A stretch of DNA of 64,000 nt, from NCBI GenBank assembly GCA_902559305.1, contig CACEHK010000001.1, positions 99,276-163,275 on the forward strand, in the 5' to 3' direction. Source of the DNA: an uncultured Pelagibacteraceae bacterium. GTDB taxonomy: Bacteria > Pseudomonadota > Alphaproteobacteria > Pelagibacterales > Pelagibacteraceae. A program made the translations under genes and the position numbers. Below are positions 29,856 through 39,440 of the stretch, piece after piece. Under the pieces are notes generated by a model, which ran no database searches, was not told the origin of the DNA, and saw only the letters and a program-made list of their open reading frames with translations. Each line of letters begins with the position of its first letter. Positions within the stretch are counted from its first letter, which is position 1.

Positions 29856-30596
29856 TATTGCGCTCCAAGATAAGCATCTATTACTCGCTTATCATTTTTA
29901 ATTTCTTCTGGAGTTCCATTCGCTAGCAACTGACCATGAGCAAGGCAGAAAATATTTTCTGCAAGCTGCATAATTACTCTCATATTGTGTTCTATTACTA
30001 AAAGAGTAATTCCAAAATCCTGATTTACTTTAATTAATCTATCAATAATTCCATTGATCAAAGTCGGATTTATACCTGCGGTAGGTTCGTCAAGTAATAA
30101 CATTTCTGGTTCATTCATCAATGCCATGGCTAACTCTAATAATTTCTGCTGCCCAAATGACAAATCCCCAGCTCTTAATTTTCTTTTTTGATATAATCCT
30201 ACGAAGCTCAATAGATTTTCCGCTTTATCCGTTAAGTTTTTAGGAATTTTAGAAAATATTTTTAGAAAACTCTCATCACTACCTTTGTGGCTAATGAGCA
30301 TATTTTCTACACAGTTCAGCTTTCCATAAATCCTTGTTTGTTGGAATGTTCTAAGTAATCCTAGTTTAGCTATTACTGGGACAGGTAATTCTGAAACTTC
30401 TTTGCCATTAAACTTGATTGACCCTTTATCTATAGGGTATGTTCCTACAATAGAATTAAACAATGTAGTTTTTCCAGATCCATTTGGACCTATTAGACCA
30501 ACAATTTTTTCCTTTATCAACAGACATGGAGATATCAACATTTGCTTTAACTCCTCCAAATGACTTGCTTACATTATTTACTTCTAAAATGCTCAT
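29855..30596 (-). pseudogene. livG: ABC transporter ATP-binding protein LivG-like, frameshifted at an A6 homopolymer (genuine lesion or sequencing error)
   Basis: ATG 30596 (MSILEVNNVSKSFGGVKANVDISMSVDKGK) overlaps livM stop as ATGA; frame is lost at TTTTTT 30505-30510 and continues one frame over as IVGLIGPNGSGKTT... to TAA 29855-29857. Confidence 0.88.
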
Positions 30597-31642
30597 TTGA
30601 GTTCTACCTGTGCCTTTCGATCAGCTTCATCAATTACTTCTCCAAATCTTTCTGGATATTTTTCTCTTAACCAGCCCATAATTCCTTCTGGAAAATAAAT
30701 TACAATTACAACAATCAAAACTCCTAATGCAACATATTGCCATCCAAGAAAAAAAGTCCAAAAACCTTCTTTAAATATATGAAAAATAGTTGCTCCAATA
30801 ATTGGTCCCCACAAAGTTCCTTTTCCACCTAAAATTGCCATTAAAACCATAAAGACTCCCATTTCTCTTCCATCAAAAGCAACATCTGTTGAGTCAATAT
30901 ATCCAACTAAACCACCCATTATTCCGCCAGCTAAACCACAAAAGAATGCAGATATCATCCAACCAATAATTTTATATTTCATTGTTTGAATACCCATAGC
31001 TTCTGCTTTGTCTTCGTTGTCCCTAATCGCGTTTAGAATTAGTTTAAACCTTGTAGAATAAATCATTCTTACGGCAATAAATGTAAATACAAGTACAAAG
31101 AAACTTAAAAAATAAAAAAATTCACCTCTTGCTTCTAAACCACCAAAATCAGGAAAGGGAGGAGTTGTAAATCCTTGACCAGCTCCAATTATTTCTATAC
31201 CTCCGGAAATCTCTCCTGCAGCGACACCTAAACCTAAAGTACAAATTGCAAAATAATGACCTCTTAAACCTAAAATTGAGTATCCAATTAACCCTGCAAC
31301 AATAGTTGGAACTATTGCAGCAACAAAAAGTCCAGCTGCCATTCCTTGAAAAAATTGAGCTGGTGTATGTACAAAAGTTTTTTCTCCACCACTTTCAGTC
31401 CATTCAGCTAACGGGAAAAACATTCCAACCTGAACTGAAGCACAAAGATACATTCCAAGACCATAAAATAAAATATTACCAAAAGAGTTGTAGCCCATCT
31501 CTCCACCTTGAATATTCCAAGTGGTTGCCAAAACTATAAGTACGCATAGAATTGATAATTGAACTTTAAATGCTGGAAAAATAAATGGAGCTGCTATTCC
31601 AAATATTAAAATACCTGCATATAAAATTATATTTTTATTCAT
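30593..31642 (-). CDS. livM: Branched-chain amino acid ABC transporter permease (LivM-like, second system)
   Basis: LILNAIRDNEDKAEAMGIQT motif. Confidence 0.9.
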   Translation of the reverse strand: MNKNIILYAGILIFGIAAPFIFPAFKVQLSILCVLIVLATTWNIQGGEMGYNSFGNILFYGLGMYLCASVQVGMFFPLAEWTESGGEKTFVHTPAQFFQGMAAGLFVAAIVPTIVAGLIGYSILGLRGHYFAICTLGLGVAAGEISGGIEIIGAGQGFTTPPFPDFGGLEARGEFFYFLSFFVLVFTFIAVRMIYSTRFKLILNAIRDNEDKAEAMGIQTMKYKIIGWMISAFFCGLAGGIMGGLVGYIDSTDVAFDGREMGVFMVLMAILGGKGTLWGPIIGATIFHIFKEGFWTFFLGWQYVALGVLIVVIVIYFPEGIMGWLREKYPERFGEVIDEADRKAQVELK

Positions 31643-32571
31643 TTAATTCTTGAAGCTATATAATTTATTATTTCAGGATTATAATATTGAAAACAAAGCC
31701 CTACATCCATATCATGACCTTTTTTTACAGGTTCCTCCCAGTCGTCTCCTTTTCTCTTACAGCTCTTTCCATTAATTTTATAATCTTCTGAAATTACTAT
31801 TCTTTTCATTCCTGGAATTTCCTCTAACCAATCAGATAATAATCCTTCATATTTATCCTTTGGGTGTGTAAAAGCTAATATAGGAACTTTTAAATTATTT
31901 TTAATTTCATCATTCATCTTTTGACGCAAGTCATGAGGTCCTTGAGCTTTTTTTTTAAATTTAGCCATAGCTTTTTCTACACCATTTTTTTTTACCTTAT
32001 ATTTGTGAGATAGTTTACCAAAGCATGCTTGCATATAAGATATGCCTCCACCAGCCTTATCTGGATATCTAGACATAAACAGCAATGTGGTTAAACCACC
32101 ACAAGAATGTCCGGTAACAAAAACTTGTTTTCTGGGTACTCCCGCATCTACAAATTTTTCAATTAATTCTAAATTTAATTCTACTCTTTTATCTAACATA
32201 TGCTTACCTTCATAAATTTTTGGTTGAGGCTTTAAATACCACCAATCCTTTTTTTTAGACATATCTCCTCTAAGATGAGTTGAGCATAAATTATAAACCA
32301 TTATTTTTTTTCCATTAACCTCTTGGTCTATCAAAGATGCATGATTTCTTAACATTGATACCCATGTACAATTTTTTACGATATCATTTTCGTCTTGTCC
32401 GTGATTATAAATTAAAATAATTTTATTTTTAGGATCCTTAATCTCAAAACTTTTAATCAATCTAACTTTTTTGTTAATAAATCCACTTTCATTAATTTTA
32501 TCATAGGGTCCTGCGTAAACTGGAAAATTAACAAAAATACTTAATATTAATATTGTTATTATTTTTTTCAT
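31639..32571 (-). CDS. Secreted alpha/beta hydrolase / serine esterase-like protein
   Basis: Signal peptide MKKIITILILSIFVNFPVYA, GHSCGG nucleophile elbow. Confidence 0.78.
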   Translation of the reverse strand: MKKIITILILSIFVNFPVYAGPYDKINESGFINKKVRLIKSFEIKDPKNKIILIYNHGQDENDIVKNCTWVSMLRNHASLIDQEVNGKKIMVYNLCSTHLRGDMSKKKDWWYLKPQPKIYEGKHMLDKRVELNLELIEKFVDAGVPRKQVFVTGHSCGGLTTLLFMSRYPDKAGGGISYMQACFGKLSHKYKVKKNGVEKAMAKFKKKAQGPHDLRQKMNDEIKNNLKVPILAFTHPKDKYEGLLSDWLEEIPGMKRIVISEDYKINGKSCKRKGDDWEEPVKKGHDMDVGLCFQYYNPEIINYIASRIK

Positions 32572-32581
32572 TTTTTTTTAT

Positions 32582-33475
32582 TTATTTTAGATATTCTCTC
32601 TTTTTTGAAAGTTTAAATCTTCTATAAACGAGTATTAAAACTAATAATAAAAATACTGATCCTATTCTAAACTCTGTTCCAAGAATATAGTCTGCAAATT
32701 CTTCAAAAACTCCAAGACCCATGCCAGATAATGCTACGCCTGGTAGATTTCCTAAACCGGCAACAATCACAATCATAAAAGACCTAATTGTATATGGTAA
32801 TCCCATATAAGGATGAATAGTAAAGGTGATTGAAATAAGAGCTCCGGCTACTCCGCATAAAGCTGCATTTATACCAAAAGTTGCGGCATAAACTTTTTCA
32901 GTGTCGACACCTAAAATCTTTGCTGCCCTTGCATTTTGAGCTGTAGCTCTTATCGCTCGTCCAAGCTTTGATTTTTTCATATAAATTACTAAACAAATTG
33001 CAAAAACAATACTTACAAATGCAGAAAATATTTTTGAATTTGGCAAAACAACATTACTATCAAATAAAAAAGTTGTTCCATAACCTGAATTAGCAAGTAC
33101 TACATCAGCACCAAATGCAAAATTCATTAGTTGCATGAAAAGGATACTTATTCCAAATGTAGCTAGAATTGAAATAAATAGATCTCTATCAACAACTTTA
33201 TTGATTACTAACTTGTAAAGTCCTACACCAACAAAGTACATTATGAATGGAGAAACAATTACTCCCCAAGCAGGATGAATTCCATACAAGTACATAAAAT
33301 ATGCAATGTACCCTCCTAAAATAACTAAATCACCCTGAGCAATATTTATGATATTCATCACTCCCCATTGCAGGGCCATACCATAAGCAATCAATGCAAA
33401 TAAAATTCCAAGAAGTATTCCATCCAAGCAAGCTTGAATACTAATCATTGGATATTGAAAAACCATAAAATCCAT
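32582..33475 (-). CDS. livH: Branched-chain amino acid ABC transporter permease (LivH-like, second system)
   Basis: GLIFALIAYGMALQWGVMNIINIAQGDLV-like core motif. Confidence 0.9.
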   Translation of the reverse strand: MDFMVFQYPMISIQACLDGILLGILFALIAYGMALQWGVMNIINIAQGDLVILGGYIAYFMYLYGIHPAWGVIVSPFIMYFVGVGLYKLVINKVVDRDLFISILATFGISILFMQLMNFAFGADVVLANSGYGTTFLFDSNVVLPNSKIFSAFVSIVFAICLVIYMKKSKLGRAIRATAQNARAAKILGVDTEKVYAATFGINAALCGVAGALISITFTIHPYMGLPYTIRSFMIVIVAGLGNLPGVALSGMGLGVFEEFADYILGTEFRIGSVFLLLVLILVYRRFKLSKKREYLK

Positions 33476-33492
33476 AAATTGCCCTAGGAAAA

Positions 33493-33521
33493 AAATACCC
33501 CCTAGATTTTAGGGGGTATTT
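33493..33521 (-). terminator. Terminator/attenuator hairpin between SBP and livH genes
   Basis: AAATACCCCCTA-gattt-TAGGGGGTATTT, about 13 bp stem. Confidence 0.85.
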
Positions 33522-33533
33522 ATAGATTAGTTA

Positions 33534-34772
33534 TTATCTTTCAGACCACTTAGGTACTGGGTGAATTAACTTTGCAGAAGCCCACTTAAGTGGAGCAACA
33601 ACTTTGTTTTCACATTTTCCAGAGCTATCACAAATAACTTGGAACAATACCATTGGTTTAGAAACATTTTGTCCACCTGGAGCAAATTTTATGTTTCCAT
33701 AAAAAGTTTGCATGTCAGTTGCGGCAAGAGCATCTCTTACTTTCTTTTGATCAAAAGAATTTGCTCTTTCAAATGCATCTTTAAAAACCAATAAAGCAGC
33801 CGAAGATTCAGCAGCTTGATATGGTGGCGCATATCCAAACATTTTAGTAAAATCTGCATCATATGTCATACCGTCTTTAAACCACTTATCCTTATAGGTT
33901 AAAGTCTTGTGCCATTGAGAGGCACATAAAGCATATTGAGAATTTTTACCATGTTGTTTTGATAGTTTAGCAGCATCACAGTGCGTCATTGCAAGCATAG
34001 GGACATCAACTTTCATTTCAGCTATTTGTCTAATAGCAGTCAAAGCACCTTTTGTATGACCTGATACAACAAGCACGTCAGGCTTCATCTGTTTTACTTT
34101 AACTAAAGTAGCAGCCATATCATTAAGCTCTTTTGGTAATTTGTCGTCAATTATAATTTCAGATCCTGTATCTTTAGCAGCATCTAAAATACCCAATCTA
34201 ACGTCTTGAGAAAAAGCATCTTGTTCAAAAGCTTGTGCAATTCTAACGCCTTTACCACCATTTAATTCAACAGCAGTTCTAATTGCTACATCAAGATATA
34301 AGTTTGCTGGTGCTAAAACAGCAAATAGATACTTGTATCCTTTAGTAAATAAAGATCTAGATGCACCATTAGCCTCAACCATTGGCACTCCATATTTTTC
34401 AGTAACAGGAGCCATAGCTTTAGTTAATCCAGAACTATAAGGTCCAAGCATAAATTCTACTTTATCTTGGCTTATTAATCTCTCTGCAAGTTGGGCTGCT
34501 CTTTTAGGATTTGATTCATCATCATAGTAAATGATTTCAAATTTATAAGTTTTTCCACCAACTTTAATACCACCCATGCTGTTAATTCTCTCTACGGCCA
34601 TATTATAACCGTTTTGAGTATGAACACCATTAGACGAATATTTCCCTGTTAATGAAACAGCAGCACCTAAAACAATTTTATCACCAACTACTTTTGCAAA
34701 AGAAACAATCGAAGTTGATAACAATAATGTTAATGCAGAAACAAATGTAATTATAATGTTTTTTATTTTCAT
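33534..34772 (-). CDS. Branched-chain amino acid-type ABC transporter substrate-binding protein
   Basis: Signal peptide, GAAVSLTGKYSSNGVHTQNGYNMAVERIN. Confidence 0.92.
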   Translation of the reverse strand: MKIKNIIITFVSALTLLLSTSIVSFAKVVGDKIVLGAAVSLTGKYSSNGVHTQNGYNMAVERINSMGGIKVGGKTYKFEIIYYDDESNPKRAAQLAERLISQDKVEFMLGPYSSGLTKAMAPVTEKYGVPMVEANGASRSLFTKGYKYLFAVLAPANLYLDVAIRTAVELNGGKGVRIAQAFEQDAFSQDVRLGILDAAKDTGSEIIIDDKLPKELNDMAATLVKVKQMKPDVLVVSGHTKGALTAIRQIAEMKVDVPMLAMTHCDAAKLSKQHGKNSQYALCASQWHKTLTYKDKWFKDGMTYDADFTKMFGYAPPYQAAESSAALLVFKDAFERANSFDQKKVRDALAATDMQTFYGNIKFAPGGQNVSKPMVLFQVICDSSGKCENKVVAPLKWASAKLIHPVPKWSER

Positions 34773-34847
34773 TTATTTCCTCTCTTTTTAATTAATTAAA
34801 ATCATATTTAACTAAGAATTTGATTTTATTTCAAGCTACACAGTGTC

Positions 34848-35462
34848 TTAGTAATGTTGAGTTGCAGCAATTATAACTGCTATAATTAATAAAACACACG
34901 CTGAAATTGTATTAATTACTTTTGGATTTGCTTTAATCCAAATAATTAATTTATTTGCAAGAATTGCATAACCAACAAGAGATAAAAAATCTAATACCAT
35001 ATAAGTTGTGATCAATATAAAGAATTGAATAATATAATTTGAATTAAAATCTATAAATTGAGGAAATATTAATGGAAAAAATGCCCAAGCTTTTGGGCTT
35101 GTTCCTGCTACTAAAAAACCATCCTTAAAAAATGAAAAAAAACTTTTTTTATTGTGATTAGCAGTGTTAAAATGTTTTGGTCTACTATTATAAATATCGT
35201 AAGCTAAATAAATCAAATATAAAATTCCAATCCACTTAAAAAAATTTAAAAAGTTTGGATTTTCTGAAAAAAAAGAACCTAAAACAAAAATAACTAAAAT
35301 TCCCTGAAAAAAATTTGCAGATATATCTCCTAATGCTGTCCAAATGCATTTTTGAACACCATAATTCATTGAATAAGAAATTATAACAATTCTGGGCGTT
35401 CCTGGTGTAATAAATAGAAATAAGATTATTTGAAGAAAAAGTATGTAATTCAGAGGAAGCAT
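34848..35462 (-). CDS. LysE/RhtB-family amino acid exporter
   Basis: TPGTPRIVIISYSMNYG..., multi-TM LysE architecture. Confidence 0.82.
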   Translation of the reverse strand: MLPLNYILFLQIILFLFITPGTPRIVIISYSMNYGVQKCIWTALGDISANFFQGILVIFVLGSFFSENPNFLNFFKWIGILYLIYLAYDIYNSRPKHFNTANHNKKSFFSFFKDGFLVAGTSPKAWAFFPLIFPQFIDFNSNYIIQFFILITTYMVLDFLSLVGYAILANKLIIWIKANPKVINTISACVLLIIAVIIAATQHY

Positions 35463-35469
35463 TTGTGAG

Positions 35470-35516
35470 GATAGTCCTAAAAAACCGGGAGCTAAAGATG
35501 GCTAGATAGGACTATC
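35470..35516 (-). promoter_or_regulatory. Candidate structured leader/operator immediately upstream of lysE-like gene
   Basis: Perfect 10-bp inverted repeat GATAGTCCTA (35470-35479)/TAGGACTATC (35507-35516), ending 8 nt before the ATG at 35462. Confidence 0.55.
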
Positions 35517-35583
35517 TATAGAGGAATATACCACACCTTATAAAAATTGCATTATGGATTTTTTTAATATTTATTAAAATTCT

Positions 35584-35877
35584 ATGAAAAAAAGTCACAG
35601 GCCTTTAACTAAAGTTAAAAATACTGAGCCAAATATAGATAGTCCAGATTGGGTCATCTGGGCAGCATGGGCTGACAGGGTTACTTTTGAAGATATTAAA
35701 AAAAAAACTGGAAAATCAGAATCTGAAGTTATTAAAATAATGAGAAATTCTTTAAAAACTTCTTCTTTCAAATTGTGGAGGAAAAGAGCTAAAAATCAAA
35801 GTATCAAGCATAGAAAAAAGTTTGAAATATCTAGAAAAGAAATAAGAAGAAAAATCAGAAAAAATGATTATATATAA
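35584..35877 (+). CDS. TIGR03643/DUF2805 family protein
   Basis: DSPDWVIWAAWADRVTFEDIKKKTGKSESEVIKIMR...FKLWRKR. Confidence 0.82.
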   Translation: MKKSHRPLTKVKNTEPNIDSPDWVIWAAWADRVTFEDIKKKTGKSESEVIKIMRNSLKTSSFKLWRKRAKNQSIKHRKKFEISRKEIRRKIRKNDYI

Positions 35878-35880
35878 ACT

Positions 35881-36135
35881 ATGAAAAATATAACTATGTA
35901 TACAGGTCCAATGTGTAACTTTTGTGACGCAGCAAAAAGGTTATTTTCAAGAAATAATCTTGAATATAAAGAAATTGATATCTCATCTAAAGACGGTCTA
36001 AGAGATGAAATGATAAAAAAATCTAATGGAAAAAGAACTATACCACAAATTTTTTTTGATAACGATCATATTGGTGGTTATGTAGAACTAAGAGCTTTAG
36101 AAAAAGAAAACAAATTAAAAGATTTATTAAAATAA
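35881..36135 (+). CDS. grxC: Glutaredoxin 3
   Basis: MYTGPMCNFCDAAKRLF, TIPQIFFDNDHIGGYVEL. Confidence 0.9.
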   Translation: MKNITMYTGPMCNFCDAAKRLFSRNNLEYKEIDISSKDGLRDEMIKKSNGKRTIPQIFFDNDHIGGYVELRALEKENKLKDLLK

Positions 36136-36159
36136 AAAATTATTTAATTCATTATAAAA

Positions 36160-36528
36160 TTATTTTGGCTTAAAAACTAAGCAAACACCATTATTACAAT
36201 ACCTTTTTCCTGTTGGATTTGGTCCATCATCAAAGATATGTCCATGATGACCTCCACAATTTTTACAATGATACTCTGTTCTTACATAACCTAAATGATG
36301 ATCAGTTTTTGTTTCAAAAACATCTGGTAAAGATTGAAAAAATGAAGGCCAGCCAGAACCGCTTTCATACTTAGTATTTGATTCAAATAATTTTATTCCA
36401 CAATTTACGCAATAATAACTTCCTATTCTTTTTTCATTATTAAGTTCACTTGATCCCGGTGGTTCTGTTGCTTCTTCAAATAAAATTAATTTCTGTTCAG
36501 CTGTTAAATTTTGATTTTTCTTTGTCAT
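36160..36528 (-). CDS. msrB: Peptide-methionine (R)-S-oxide reductase
   Basis: Two CxxC Zn motifs, GSGWPSF, RYCNNGVCL. Confidence 0.93.
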   Translation of the reverse strand: MTKKNQNLTAEQKLILFEEATEPPGSSELNNEKRIGSYYCVNCGIKLFESNTKYESGSGWPSFFQSLPDVFETKTDHHLGYVRTEYHCKNCGGHHGHIFDDGPNPTGKRYCNNGVCLVFKPK

Positions 36529-36530
36529 AT

Positions 36531-37481
36531 TTATTCAATTACTCTTAAGGGTTTTCCGGAAACACATGATTCTAAATTTTCGATCATTTGATTATAAAAT
36601 ATAGAATAATTTTCAGCAGTTACATATCCAATGTGTGGGAGTATTAATGCGTTGGGAACAAATCTTAATTTATGATTTGCTGGTAATGGTTCTCTTTCAT
36701 AAACATCTATGCCGGCGCCTGCAATAACATTTGTTGATAAAGCTATTATTAAATCATCTTCATTAACTATTTCTCCTCTTGAAGTATTAATTAAAAATGA
36801 GTTTTTTTTCATTTTATCAAATTCCTTAAGTTTAAAACAATTTTTATATCTATCTCCTCCTTGCACATGAATTGAAATAAAATCTGCATTTTGAATTAAG
36901 TCATCTTTACTTGAGGGCAAGACATTTAATTCTTTACATTTGTCTAAGTTTAAATTTTCACTCCATGCCATGACTTCCATGCCAAAAGCTTTTCCAATTT
37001 TTGCAACCTGAGAGCCAACCTTTCCAAGTCCAATTAATCCTAAAATTTTACCTTTTAGTTCAATTCCAACAGTTGTTTGCCAATAACCTTGATACATATT
37101 ATCAATTTCATACTTAATATTTCTAGCTAATCCTAATATAAGTGCCCAAGTCAATTCACATGTTGGATTAATCTGAATATCCGTTCCAGTTACAATTATT
37201 TTTCTGTTTTTTGCAGCTTCTAAGTCGATTGCCTTATTTCTCATGCCGCTAGTTATGATAAATTTAAGTTTTTTTAATTTAGAAATTAAATTTTCAGAAA
37301 TTTTTGTTCTTTCTCTCATTATTAATAATGCTTCAAAGTCAATGAGCTTTTCTATTGCATCATCTTCATCAACAAAAGGTTCGCTGAAAACTTTTATTTC
37401 ATATTTTCCTGAAAGTTTTTTTAAATCAACAAATTCTTGAGAAACATTTTGATAATCGTCTAATATTGCAACTTTAAGCAT
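36531..37481 (-). CDS. D-2-hydroxyacid dehydrogenase family protein
   Basis: GKILGLIGLGKVGSQVA, INTSRGEIVNE, VYEREPLP. Confidence 0.9.
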   Translation of the reverse strand: MLKVAILDDYQNVSQEFVDLKKLSGKYEIKVFSEPFVDEDDAIEKLIDFEALLIMRERTKISENLISKLKKLKFIITSGMRNKAIDLEAAKNRKIIVTGTDIQINPTCELTWALILGLARNIKYEIDNMYQGYWQTTVGIELKGKILGLIGLGKVGSQVAKIGKAFGMEVMAWSENLNLDKCKELNVLPSSKDDLIQNADFISIHVQGGDRYKNCFKLKEFDKMKKNSFLINTSRGEIVNEDDLIIALSTNVIAGAGIDVYEREPLPANHKLRFVPNALILPHIGYVTAENYSIFYNQMIENLESCVSGKPLRVIE

Positions 37482-38546
37482 TTAATTTTTTTCCATTAGC
37501 CATAAAGCATTTTGGGTTAAGAAATATATCTTACCAGTTTTGGGGTGAACCTGTATATCTCTAATTCTACCAATTTTTTTTTTGAAAATTATGTTTTCTT
37601 TTACATAATTTAAATTAGAAAAATCTAAGCTTCTTAAAGACATGTCTTTTAATGAGGTAATTAAAGCTAATCCTTCCCATTCTTTAAATTCTTCACCTTT
37701 ATAAATAGTAATAGCACTTGTTGCAATTGATGGTACCCAATATTGAATGGCTTTTGTAAAACCTGGTTTCCATTTTGGACCTATTTTAGTACCACTATAA
37801 TTTTTTCCTCCCCAGCCTAAAATTTTCCATCCATAATTCTCACCTTTTTTTATTTCACCAAACCAATCTCCTCCTTTGGCGCCATGATTGCTCGCATATA
37901 TTTTTCCATCGTATGATGACAATGTTAGTCCTTGGGGATTTCTAACACCTATTTGGAAAATTTCTGGAAGCCATTTTTTTTTATCTATAAATTTTGGGTT
38001 ATCTTTAGGAATGCTACCATCTAAATAAATTCTAATTATACTTCCAGGGTGTTTAGTTGGATCTTGTGCAATCATATCTTGTCCTCTTTCTCCTACTGAA
38101 GCGTATAAATAATTTCCTTTAATTGCTAATCTAGACCCAAAGTGATAACCTGAGTCTATAGGTGGATGAGCTTGAAAAATATTTTTAAAGATCAAATTTT
38201 TTCTATCAAAATCAGCTTTTGCGATCGATGTACTAGTTTTCCAGTCTCCACGGTCTTCTGAATAAGATATCCATAAAATATTTTCTTTATATATGATATC
38301 TAGAAGCCCGCCTTGTCCATAGTCTTTAAAATTAAGATTGTGGATTACCTCTAAAATCTCTCTTGAATTAATATTAACTATTTTTATTTTGCCTTTTTTT
38401 TCTGTAATTATGAGATCACTCTCATTTATGAAAGAAGATCCCCAAGGTTCGTCCAAAGAAACAATTTTTTTAAGTTTAAATTCGCCTGCATACAAGGAAG
38501 ATGAAAAAAAAAAGATTATAATCAGCGATTTTATATTTTTGAACAT
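37482..38546 (-). CDS. PQQ-dependent aldose sugar dehydrogenase-like secreted protein
   Basis: Signal peptide; LDEPWGSSFI, YHFGSRLAI, RNPQGL, NHGAKGGDWFGEI. Confidence 0.87.
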   Translation of the reverse strand: MFKNIKSLIIIFFFSSSLYAGEFKLKKIVSLDEPWGSSFINESDLIITEKKGKIKIVNINSREILEVIHNLNFKDYGQGGLLDIIYKENILWISYSEDRGDWKTSTSIAKADFDRKNLIFKNIFQAHPPIDSGYHFGSRLAIKGNYLYASVGERGQDMIAQDPTKHPGSIIRIYLDGSIPKDNPKFIDKKKWLPEIFQIGVRNPQGLTLSSYDGKIYASNHGAKGGDWFGEIKKGENYGWKILGWGGKNYSGTKIGPKWKPGFTKAIQYWVPSIATSAITIYKGEEFKEWEGLALITSLKDMSLRSLDFSNLNYVKENIIFKKKIGRIRDIQVHPKTGKIYFLTQNALWLMEKN

Positions 38547-39437
38547 TTAATTTTTTTTATTTGAAAGTGTTATACCTGCAATAATAAATATCGCTCCCAA
38601 TAAGTGATAAAACATAAATTTTTCGTCAAAGATTAACATTGCCATTACAGCTCCCATAATCGGCATTAAATGTAAAAAAATTCCTGCTCTGTTAGCTCCA
38701 ATTATAGAAATACCTTTTATCCAAAAAAAGAACGCTGCTAAACCTGGAAAAATAACAACATAAGTCAAAGTAAGATAAAATGGTGTGCCCAATACAATTA
38801 AATTTCCCATACTCATTTCAATAAAATACACAGGTATTAAGAAAGTTAGTCCACAAATAATTACAACTTCTAATAAAGATACTTGCGAAATTTCATATTT
38901 TTTACTTTTTAGTAAAGCTGAATAGATTGCCCATGCAAACATTGCTACAACCATTGATAAATCTCCTTTATTAAAATCTAAATTTTTGACTAAATTTAAA
39001 TCAGCTTTTGTAATTATAAATATTACGCCAGTTAATGACAAAATAACTCCAAGTATTTGAAAAATATTTGTTTTTTCAATATTTAAAATTGAAGAAATAA
39101 AGATAATCCATACTGGAATGGTAGAGATCATTAAAATACCACTAATAACTTGTGTGTAATACAAAGAATAATAAACAATAGAATTGAATATTGTAATGCT
39201 AGTAATTCCTAAGATAATAAAAAAACCTAAGTTATCTAGGATATATTTTTTTTTATTTATTATTTCTTTGTAAGTAAATGGTAATAAAATTAAGCCAGCG
39301 AAAAACCATCTATAAAAATTTAATGAAAATGGTGGAATTTGAAACATACTTGCAGCTTTTCCTACTATAAAATTTCCTGACCAGAAAATAGTTGTGAGTA
39401 TTAATATAAAATAAGCTATTTTATTATTATTTTTCAC
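38547..39437 (-). CDS. EamA/DMT-family transporter
   Basis: 10 TM EamA architecture. Confidence 0.87.
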   Translation of the reverse strand: MKNNNKIAYFILILTTIFWSGNFIVGKAASMFQIPPFSLNFYRWFFAGLILLPFTYKEIINKKKYILDNLGFFIILGITSITIFNSIVYYSLYYTQVISGILMISTIPVWIIFISSILNIEKTNIFQILGVILSLTGVIFIITKADLNLVKNLDFNKGDLSMVVAMFAWAIYSALLKSKKYEISQVSLLEVVIICGLTFLIPVYFIEMSMGNLIVLGTPFYLTLTYVVIFPGLAAFFFWIKGISIIGANRAGIFLHLMPIMGAVMAMLIFDEKFMFYHLLGAIFIIAGITLSNKKN

Positions 39438-39440
39438 AAA

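Noticed and set aside
30535-30559. ORF-track start for livG (MEELKQMLISPCLLIKEK...)
   Set aside because: Starts at a TTG in the wrong frame; the true LivG N-terminus (MSILEVNNVSKSFGG...) is in another frame from 30596, so this N-terminal stretch is a frameshift artefact
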